Position numbers and translations under genes: made by a program. The notes under the pieces were generated by a model. It saw nothing but the letters and a program-made list of their open reading frames with translations, did not search any database and was not told the origin of the DNA. 64,000 bases of DNA from DASUBV01 sp036501025 (lineage in GTDB: Bacteria; Actinomycetota; Actinomycetes; Streptosporangiales; Streptosporangiaceae): contig DASYBB010000170.1 of assembly GCA_036501025.1 (NCBI GenBank), positions 62,001 through 126,000 on the forward strand, read 5' to 3'. Below are positions 58,290 through 64,000 of this stretch, one piece after another. Within the stretch, counting starts at the first letter, position 1. Each line of letters opens with the position of its first letter.

Positions 58290-60524
58290 TCAGCCGTAGG
58301 ACGGCGGAGCGGCCGCCGGGCCGGTCGCCCAGCCCGACCCGGCGCTGGTGCCGAGCGTGAAGCGGAGCGTCCCGCCGCTGGCCAGCGCGGCCGTCGGCGC
58401 GTAGGCGTCGTCCCACGACCGCCCGTCCCAGGTCGCCGACTGGACGTACGGCGCATCGTCGGCGGCCCCGGTCCCGAGGACGGTCAGCGTCCGGCCGCCG
58501 GGCAGCGTGATCACGGAATGGGGGAACAATGGCGAGCCGAGAGCCAGGTCGGCGGTGCCAGGAGTCATCGGGTACACGCCCAGGGCCGACCAGACGTACC
58601 AGGCGCTCAGCCCGCCCAGGTCGTCGTTGCCGTCCCCGGCGCCGTCCGGGGTGTCGGTCCAGGCCTCGTCCTGGATCTGCCGCACCACCTGCTGCGTCAT
58701 GGCGGGCTGGCCGATGTAGTCATACTCCCAGGGCAGCTCGAGGCTGGGCTCGTTCCCGGTCCAGGCATAGTCAACGTCGCTGTCGAAGCTGCGCAGCGCG
58801 GTACTCAGGTACCCCGCCATGGCCGTTTCGCCGCCCATGGCGCTGGTCAGGCCAGCCAGGTTGAACGGCACCATCCCGGTGTAGGTCAGCGAGGACCCCT
58901 CGACGAAGCCGGTCGTGGCGTCCGGGTCGAAGCCGGGGACCCAGCTCCCGTCCGCCTCGCGGCGCTGGTCCAGGCCGCTGGCCGGGTTGAGCAGGTTGCG
59001 CCAGTCCTGCGCCCGGCCGCGGAACTTCGCCGCCGCGCCGGCCTGGGCGAGCTCGCTGGCCAGCGCCGAGATCGCGAAGTCGTCGGTGTCGTACTCCAGC
59101 GTGGTGGAGACCGGCTCGTAGTAGTTGCAGCAGCCGTAGCTGCCGCCGACCGGCAGGAAGCCGAGCGAGTTGAGGTAGTTCAGGCCGGGCCGGACCGGCC
59201 CGGCCCGGGTCGCCTCGGCGATCATGTCGGCCAGCGCCTGCCGGGCGTCGAAGTTCCGGGCGCCGAAGGCGTAGTAGTCGGCCAGCACGGCGTCCGCGGG
59301 GTCGCCGACCATGATGTAGGTCTCGTTGTTGTTCTGGTCCCACTTGGGCAGCACGCCGTCCTGGGCGTAATCGTCCACCATCGACTGCGCGGCGTCACTG
59401 GCGATGCCCGGCGCGACCAGCGCCTCGAGCTGGGCCTGGGCCCGGTAGATATCCCAGCCGGAGAAGTCCGTGTAGAAGGCGGAATGCCCGGCGTCCACGG
59501 TGTGCACCCGCCCGTCGACCCCCGTGTACTGGCGGTTGTCGTCGCTGAACACGCTCGGGTCCAGCAGCGAGTGGTACAGCGCGGTATAGAAGATGGCCTG
59601 CTGCGCGGCCGTGCCGCCGCCGACCTGGATCCGGCCCAGCAGCGAGTTCCACGCGGCGCGCGTCTGGTCCCGCGTCGCGGTGAAATTCCAACCCGGATTC
59701 TCTGCGGCCAGGTTCAGCCGGGCGTTGCCTGCCGAAACGTAGGAGATGCCGGCTTTGGCCAGCACCGGCCGGCCGGCGGTCGTGTCGAAGGTCAGGGCGG
59801 CCGCCCCCGGCCCGGCCCGGGCCGGGCTGCGGGCCAGGGCGTAGCTGGCGCTCCGGGTGAAGGGCTGGCTGAACTGCAGGTCGAAGTACACGGTGTAGCG
59901 AGACCCGCTGCCGCAGAAGTTGCCCGAGCTGGCCGAGCCCTGCACCTCGGTCGGGCTCAGCACCCTGAAGCTGGTCTCCAGGTCCGGCCGCTGGCTGCCG
60001 GCCAGCCCGACGACCAGGTTGGCCTGCCGGGTGGCCGGGAAGCTGAACCGGGCCAGGCCGGTCCGGGTGGTGGCCGTCAGCTGCACCGTCACCCCGTTGT
60101 CCAGGGCCACCTGGTAGTACCCGGCGCTGGCGCTCTCGGCGGCGTGAGAGAACGAGTCCGTGGCCGAGGTGTCGACCGCGCCCACGGTCGGCAGGATCGG
60201 GATGTCGCCCTCGGCCCGGCAGCCCGGACCGGACAGGTGGGTGAGGCTGAACCCGGAGACCGCGGAGTCGCTGTAGGCGTAGCCGCCGCCCTCGGGCCGG
60301 GACACCGTGTCCGGGCTCCACTGCAGCATGCCGAACGGGGCCACCGCGCCGGGAAAGTCGTTCCCGTCGCTCGCCGTGCCGATGAACGGGTTGACCACCG
60401 CCGCCGGGTCGGTGACCACGGCGGCGCCGGCCGGGTCCGCGGCCGGCCCGGGCAGGACGGCGGCCAGCACTGCGGCGCAGGCGGCGATCGCGGCCCGGCG
60501 CACCTGCGCCGGCGCAGCTGCCAC
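58290..60524 (-). CDS. secreted GH92 alpha-mannosidase-like glycosidase
   Basis: 744 aa. Signal peptide MAAAPAQVRRAAIAACAAVLAAVLPGPAADPAGA, then the GH92 pattern: VNPFIGTASDGNDFPGAVAPFGMLQWSPDT, FSLTHLSGPGCRAEGDIPILPTVG, FYTDFSGWDIYRAQAQLEALVAPG, a WDQNNNETYIMVGDPADAVLADYY segment with the acid Glu, and GNDDLGGLSAWYVWSALGVYPMTPG. GH92 enzymes are calcium-dependent exo-mannosidases on yeast or plant glycans. The GTG at 60524 is chosen: GGAGG lies 4 nt upstream and a clean signal peptide follows; the ATG at 60563 would sit 9 nt from the predicted transcription start. Confidence 0.88.
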   Translation of the reverse strand: MAAAPAQVRRAAIAACAAVLAAVLPGPAADPAGAAVVTDPAAVVNPFIGTASDGNDFPGAVAPFGMLQWSPDTVSRPEGGGYAYSDSAVSGFSLTHLSGPGCRAEGDIPILPTVGAVDTSATDSFSHAAESASAGYYQVALDNGVTVQLTATTRTGLARFSFPATRQANLVVGLAGSQRPDLETSFRVLSPTEVQGSASSGNFCGSGSRYTVYFDLQFSQPFTRSASYALARSPARAGPGAAALTFDTTAGRPVLAKAGISYVSAGNARLNLAAENPGWNFTATRDQTRAAWNSLLGRIQVGGGTAAQQAIFYTALYHSLLDPSVFSDDNRQYTGVDGRVHTVDAGHSAFYTDFSGWDIYRAQAQLEALVAPGIASDAAQSMVDDYAQDGVLPKWDQNNNETYIMVGDPADAVLADYYAFGARNFDARQALADMIAEATRAGPVRPGLNYLNSLGFLPVGGSYGCCNYYEPVSTTLEYDTDDFAISALASELAQAGAAAKFRGRAQDWRNLLNPASGLDQRREADGSWVPGFDPDATTGFVEGSSLTYTGMVPFNLAGLTSAMGGETAMAGYLSTALRSFDSDVDYAWTGNEPSLELPWEYDYIGQPAMTQQVVRQIQDEAWTDTPDGAGDGNDDLGGLSAWYVWSALGVYPMTPGTADLALGSPLFPHSVITLPGGRTLTVLGTGAADDAPYVQSATWDGRSWDDAYAPTAALASGGTLRFTLGTSAGSGWATGPAAAPPSYG

Positions 60525-60578
60525 GGCGCCTCCAGACACACGATATCGCCCTGACCAGGACATTTACGCGGTCTGATC

Positions 60579-60607
60579 GTTATAACCGGCAACAAGTGGC
60601 AAGTCAA
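60579..60607 (-). promoter_or_regulatory. strong promoter of the GH92 gene
   Basis: Minus strand: TTGACT (60607-60602) and TATAAC (60584-60579), 17 bp apart, in an AT-rich patch. The best sigma-70-type match in the window. Predicted start near 60572, giving a leader of about 48 nt to the GTG at 60524. Confidence 0.6.
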
Positions 60608-60646
60608 CGAATCGAACCAAACGGGGGGTTTAGCTACAGCTGGCCC

Positions 60647-61234
60647 TCAGGAACCGGCGGTCTCGCCGTGGGGCCGCAGGTGGGAGCGCTCGCCGTCGTG
60701 GTCGAGGATGACGAGGATCTCGACCGGGCCGTCGTGGGCGGCGATGGCGTGCGGGACCATGGTCGAGAACTCGGCCGCCTGGCCCGGCTCGACCAGGATG
60801 ACGCGGTCGCCCAGCCGCAGCCGGGCGGTGCCCGACAGCACGGTGAACCAGTCCCGGCCCGGGTGGACGCCGAGCTCGTGGCTGGCGTCCGGCGGCGCGG
60901 TGATGCGCATCTTGGCCACGGTCACGCCGAGCGGCGCCCCCTCGCGGCTGAGCAGCCAGGTGGTCACCCCGCGGGCGTCGTCGCGCTGCGGCCGGATGAC
61001 CACGTCCTCGTCGTCGGCGGACTCGACGAGCTGGTCGAGCGTGGTGCCGAGGGCGCGCGCGATCGGGACCAGCTGGTCGAGGGCGATCCGCCGGTGGCCG
61101 GTCTCGATCCGGCTCAGGGTGGACGGGCTGAGGTAGCAGCGCGCGGCGAGGGTGTCCAGCGACCATCCCCGGGCCAGGCGCAGTCCCCTGACCCGCTGGC
61201 GGATCAGGCTGTCGAGATCGGCTTCTTGCGTCAT
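60647..61234 (-). CDS. XRE-family regulator with C-terminal cupin
   Basis: 195 aa. Helix-turn-helix at about 8-68 (LIRQRVRGLRLARGWSLDTLAARCYLSPSTLSRIETGHRRIALDQLVPIARALGTTLDQL), then a cupin (about 100-190; VHPGRDWFTVLSGTARLRLGDRVILVEPGQAAEFSTMVPHAI). Such proteins bind a small effector in the cupin and repress a neighbouring gene. A TACCAT -10-like hexamer lies about 11 nt before the ATG and no Shine-Dalgarno is seen. Divergent from a methyltransferase gene 48 bp away, its likely target. Confidence 0.9.
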   Translation of the reverse strand: MTQEADLDSLIRQRVRGLRLARGWSLDTLAARCYLSPSTLSRIETGHRRIALDQLVPIARALGTTLDQLVESADDEDVVIRPQRDDARGVTTWLLSREGAPLGVTVAKMRITAPPDASHELGVHPGRDWFTVLSGTARLRLGDRVILVEPGQAAEFSTMVPHAIAAHDGPVEILVILDHDGERSHLRPHGETAGS

Positions 61235-61282
61235 AGGCAAGATGGTATGCCATTGGCGCATGCAGCTCGTAGAGTCAGTGAC
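61235..61282. promoter_or_regulatory. 48-bp compact divergent promoter region
   Basis: Contains the methyltransferase -10 TAGAGT (61270-61275, ending 7 nt before the ATG, leaderless), the regulator's minus-strand TACCAT, and an imperfect dyad ATGC-N7-GCAT (about 61247-61261) that could be the XRE operator. Confidence 0.45.
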
Positions 61283-62116
61283 ATGGAACATCACCACCAC
61301 GGGCCGCAGCTGGCCGAGCTCCTCGACCTGGATGCCGAGGTCCTGCACGCCTACCTCGCCGACGTCATCGCCTGGGTCCGGCGGCAGGCCGCCGGCCAGC
61401 CCGGCCGGGTGCTGGACCTGGGCGCGGGCACCGGGACGGGAACCATCGCCCTGGCCCGGGCCTTCGCCGGGGCCGACGTGACCGCCGTCGACCAGTCCGC
61501 CGACATGCTGGCCCGGGTCCGGTCCCGGGCCGCCGGCCTCGGCCTGGCCGGGCGGGTCACCACGGTGCAGGCCGACCTGGACGCCGGATGGCCGGCCGCC
61601 GGGCCGGCGGACGTGGCGTGGGCGTCCAACGTCCTGCACGAGCTGCCCCGGCCGGAGCGGTTCCTGGCCGGCGCCTTCGCCGCCATCCGCCCCGGCGGCC
61701 TGCTGGCGGTGGCCGAGCTGGGCGCCCCGACGCGCTTCCTGCCCGACGACATCGGCCTGGGCCGCCCCGGCCTCGAGGCCCGCTGCCACGCCGCCCTGGA
61801 GTCGGCCCCGGACGGGCCGCCCACGCCCCACGGGGCCGACTGGGCGCCCGCCCTGGAGCGGGCCGGCTTCACGCCCGTCACCCGGCGGACCTTCCCCGTC
61901 GACCTGAAGCCCCCGCAGCCGGCCGCCACCGCCCAGTACGCCCGCGCCTACCTCCAGCGCATCCGCCCGGCGCTCGACGGCCGCCTGGACGCCGCCGACC
62001 TGGCCGCCCTCGACACGCTCCTCGACACCGGCGCCCCCGCCAGCCTCCTGCGCCGCGGCGACCTCACCGTCCGCGCCACCCGAACCGCCTGGACCGCCCG
62101 CCGCCCTCGGTCGTGA
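61283..62116 (+). CDS. SAM-dependent class I methyltransferase
   Basis: 277 aa. MEHHHHGPQLAELLDLDAEVLHAYLADVIAWVRRQA is a poly-His start and helix. SAM motif I is VLDLGAGTGTGTIALARAF (about 42-60), with VTAVDQSADMLARVR and a post-I acidic residue, then DVAWASNVLHELPRPERFLAGAFAAIRPGGLLAVAELG. Substrate unknown. Four consecutive His at residues 3-6 resemble a metal-binding tail. Leaderless: the -10 TAGAGT ends 7 nt before the ATG. Divergent from the XRE-cupin regulator. Confidence 0.87.
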   Translation: MEHHHHGPQLAELLDLDAEVLHAYLADVIAWVRRQAAGQPGRVLDLGAGTGTGTIALARAFAGADVTAVDQSADMLARVRSRAAGLGLAGRVTTVQADLDAGWPAAGPADVAWASNVLHELPRPERFLAGAFAAIRPGGLLAVAELGAPTRFLPDDIGLGRPGLEARCHAALESAPDGPPTPHGADWAPALERAGFTPVTRRTFPVDLKPPQPAATAQYARAYLQRIRPALDGRLDAADLAALDTLLDTGAPASLLRRGDLTVRATRTAWTARRPRS

Positions 62117-62202
62117 CCCTCAGCGGCTCGGATCGCGCCCCGGCAATGGCACCGAAACCAGGCTGATCATCTCCTTGCTGGACAGGCGCGGCTTGCGAGG
62201 GC

Positions 62203-63333
62203 TCACGCTGCCGGGAGCGCGATGTCGAACGGCGTGAGTACTGGATGTGGCGGCTGTGCGGGCAGCGGCTGGTCCTCCAGGTACAGCTCGACCGCCCACG
62301 ACGGGGAGGTGACGTCGCTGCGGCTGGACTGGCAGCAGCCGCACGTGGCCGCGGCGGCCGGCGAGGGGCGGGAGCGAGGCGGGTTACCGGATGCCGGAAG
62401 CCGAGCTGCCGGCGGCCGCGGGTAGGCGGCGGGGAAGCCCTGGCGCCAGCTGGGGTAACGCAGGGTCCAGCCGAGCTCGCGCCTGGCGTTGGCGTTGGCG
62501 GCGCCGCGGGACTCGGTGGCCATGATCACGCCGCCCTCGCCGGCGAGGAGCCGGGCCAGCCAGGCGGGGGCGTGCCGGGGCGGCTTGGCGCCCAGGGCCG
62601 CGGCGAGGGCCGGCAGCCAGTCCCGGAGCGGGGCGGGATCGTCATCGACGATGTTGTAGACGGCCGGGCCGTCGTGGCCGAGCGCCAGGACCGTCGCGGC
62701 GGCCGCGTCGACGACGTGGATGAACGACATCAGGCCGGCGCCGCTGGCGACGACCGGGAACTGCCGCTTGCGGACCGCCGGTACCAGGCCGTCATTGTCC
62801 GCGCCGTAGAACCCGCCGTAGCGCAGCGCGATGCCGCCGAAATCCGTGACGGCCTGGTCGAGGTAGGCCATGGCGGCGTTGGTCTGCTCGGTCCCGGCGG
62901 CCGGGCTTGGGTCGAGCGGGTCATCCTCGGTCTTGACCATGCTGCCGACGCGCGCGTAGCGGTAGGGCGCGAAGCTCTGCGCCACCAGGCGGCGCACGCC
63001 GGCGTCGCGGGCGGCGGCGATGAGGGCGTCGGTGCCCTCGGTGCGCAGCCGGTTGGTCATGGCGAAGCCGCGGTCGAGCTTGCGCGTGAAGCCGCCGGCC
63101 GCCAGCGCCGTGGCCTGGTGAATGATCGCGTCGGGGGCGGCATCGAGCACGGCCGCGCGCACGCCGGCCGGGTCCAGCAGGTCCAGTGCGACGGCCGTGG
63201 CCCCGGCGCCGCGCAGGCGCCCGGCCTTCTCCGGCGACCGGTAGGTGCCGGTCACCTGGTGGCCGGCGTCGATGAGCTGCGAGACGAGCGGGACGCCGAT
63301 CGCACCGGTCGCTCCCGCAACGAAGACGCGCAT
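62203..63333 (-). CDS. NAD-dependent epimerase/dehydratase-like protein with extra tail
   Basis: 376 aa. NAD(P) motif MRVFVAGATGAIG (GxxGxxG), VTGTYRSPEKAGRLRGAGATAVALDLLDPAGV, LVAQSFAPYRYAR, LRYGGFYG, SFIHVVDAAAATVLAL, YNIVDDDPAPLRDWLPALAAALG and a family end near GFPAAY (about 316). The remaining ~60 residues are Pro/Ser/Cys-rich without family precedent, so the frame probably reads on past an ancestral stop. Atypical extended SDR, catalytic Tyr not certain. The ATG is preceded by GAAGGAG. Convergent with the methyltransferase. Confidence 0.82.
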   Translation of the reverse strand: MRVFVAGATGAIGVPLVSQLIDAGHQVTGTYRSPEKAGRLRGAGATAVALDLLDPAGVRAAVLDAAPDAIIHQATALAAGGFTRKLDRGFAMTNRLRTEGTDALIAAARDAGVRRLVAQSFAPYRYARVGSMVKTEDDPLDPSPAAGTEQTNAAMAYLDQAVTDFGGIALRYGGFYGADNDGLVPAVRKRQFPVVASGAGLMSFIHVVDAAAATVLALGHDGPAVYNIVDDDPAPLRDWLPALAAALGAKPPRHAPAWLARLLAGEGGVIMATESRGAANANARRELGWTLRYPSWRQGFPAAYPRPPAARLPASGNPPRSRPSPAAAATCGCCQSSRSDVTSPSWAVELYLEDQPLPAQPPHPVLTPFDIALPAA

Positions 63334-63516
63334 CGTTGCTGCTCCTTCGGGTAGCTGTGGCTGGTCACGTCAGTCGTGCCCAGCGGGTCACTGCTCTGAC
63401 ACCGGGGCACGGGCAGATGTGACACCAGCCCGCAGCCGAGCTCCGGCGGCCGCGCCCGGATGGCGCTGCCGTAAGGTGCAGCTGCGGGGGTGCCGCGCGA
63501 TGTGGGGAGGCCATCG

Positions 63517-64000
63517 ATGCCCGGTGTCACGATCTCGGCGGGTTACGGCGCGGGCGGCAGCATCGTCGCTCCGCACGTGGCGCGGCTGCTGGAGCTCCCG
63601 CTGCTGGACCGGGCGATCAGCGCGCGCGTCGCCGCCCAGCTGCACGTCTCGGTGCAGGAGGCGGAGGGCGGTGCCGTCCGCCGCTCGCTGACCGAGCGGT
63701 TCTTCAGCGCGCTCGCCCCGCTGACCGCCGACGTGCTGGCCGTCGGCACCGACGCGGTGCCCCGCGACCTGGCCGAGCCGCCCGACGAGGCGGCCCAGTT
63801 CCGCGCGCAGGCCGAGGCCATCATGCGGGCCGCGCTGGTGACCGGCGCGGTCATCCTGGGCCGCGCGGGCGCGGCCGCGTTCCGCGACGAGCCGGGCGTC
63901 CTGCGGGTGCGGCTGTTCGGCCCGGCCGACGCCCGCATCGCGCAGGCCATCCGGTTCGGCGACGTCGACGAGGCGACCGCGCGGCAGCGGCGGGCCGAGG
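63517..64000 (+). CDS. cytidylate kinase-like family protein (partial, runs off the right edge)
   Basis: 161 codons visible without a stop. MPGVTISAGYGAGGSIVAPHVARLLELPLLDRAI contains the P-loop-like GAGGS segment of the family, followed by a helical lid (AQLHVSVQEAEGGAVRRSLTERFFSAL), LVTGAVILGRAGAAAFRDEPGVLRVRLFGPADARIAQAIRFG and GDVDEATARQRRAE. These actinomycete proteins resemble cytidylate kinase but their substrate is unproven. GGGGAGG lies 6 nt before the ATG. The C-terminus is outside the window. Confidence 0.85.
   Translation, partial: MPGVTISAGYGAGGSIVAPHVARLLELPLLDRAISARVAAQLHVSVQEAEGGAVRRSLTERFFSALAPLTADVLAVGTDAVPRDLAEPPDEAAQFRAQAEAIMRAALVTGAVILGRAGAAAFRDEPGVLRVRLFGPADARIAQAIRFGDVDEATARQRRAE

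Noticed and set aside
57267..60554. A roughly 1100-codon plus-strand frame opposite the LAL and GH92 genes
   Set aside because: Shadow of two well-supported minus-strand genes.
1..64000. tRNA or rRNA genes
   Set aside because: No T-loop GGTTCRANTCC pattern with a cloverleaf and no rRNA-like stretch was found.

Overview
The window is about 73% G+C and reads as chromosomal DNA of a filamentous-type actinobacterium. Supporting this are the DUF574 (PF04672) SAM methyltransferase, SpoIIE/PP2C phosphatases with GAF domains, small DUF5709, DUF5302 and DUF1707 proteins, four F420-type luciferase-like (LLM) oxidoreductases, the RNA-polymerase recycling ATPase HelR, GTG starts, strong AGGAGG ribosome sites and many ATGA stop/start overlaps. 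A Streptosporangiales/Streptomycetales-like host is likely; the genus cannot be read from this sequence. I see no rRNA, tRNA, insertion sequence, integrase, phage gene or CRISPR array.

Layout. 0.2-13.3 kb: small membrane and acidic proteins, a zinc-type alcohol dehydrogenase with altered metal residues, DUF4331, DUF574, two convergent GAF-PP2C phosphatases, a DUF1269-like protein with two paralogous 92-residue membrane proteins, an acetate-family (AceTr) transporter, an MFS drug exporter and a double NTF2-like protein. 13.5-18.1 kb: a MOSC-ferredoxin reductase-ferredoxin fusion convergent with and overlapping helR; helR has a 19-bp inverted repeat resembling the rifamycin-associated element lying across two back-to-back promoter-like sequences. 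18.1-29.7 kb: two LLM oxidoreductases, FucU/RbsD-like mutarotase, GrpB-like protein, a ThDP enzyme, an N-domain-less ClpB-like ATPase, a short low-GC DHFR-like gene, DUF1707, and an ECF41-type sigma factor divergent from its usual partner, a carboxymuconolactone decarboxylase/AhpD-like gene.

29.7-37.3 kb is the most coherent metabolic locus: gntR-caiB-hyuA-hyuB-cysteine hydrolase on the minus strand, translationally coupled at most joints, with a divergent HMG-CoA lyase gene. A 12-nt TGCATGCA-cored element occurs twice in the divergent region. The genes suggest ATP-dependent opening of a cyclic amide, carbamoyl/amide hydrolysis, CoA transfer and lyase cleavage.

38.8-44.7 kb is an exporter plus sensor system: lipoprotein, membrane-fusion protein, ABC ATPase and MacB-like permease, all overlapping by 4 nt and divergent from an OmpR-family regulator/histidine kinase pair. 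Between them lies a symmetric set of four GGTGAC/GTCACC hexamers with 11-bp periodicity, a good candidate regulator operator. 44.8-54.5 kb holds small-molecule and detoxification enzymes (SRPBCC, LLM, VOC, cupin, GNAT, O-methyltransferase, SMP-30, SDR, beta-lactamase-like hydrolase). 54.6-64 kb holds a large LuxR (LAL) regulator coupled to an unknown gene, a secreted GH92 mannosidase with a good promoter, an XRE-cupin regulator divergent from a methyltransferase, an epimerase-like protein and the start of a cytidylate-kinase-like gene running off the right edge.

All family calls were made by eye from motifs; none was checked by a database search.
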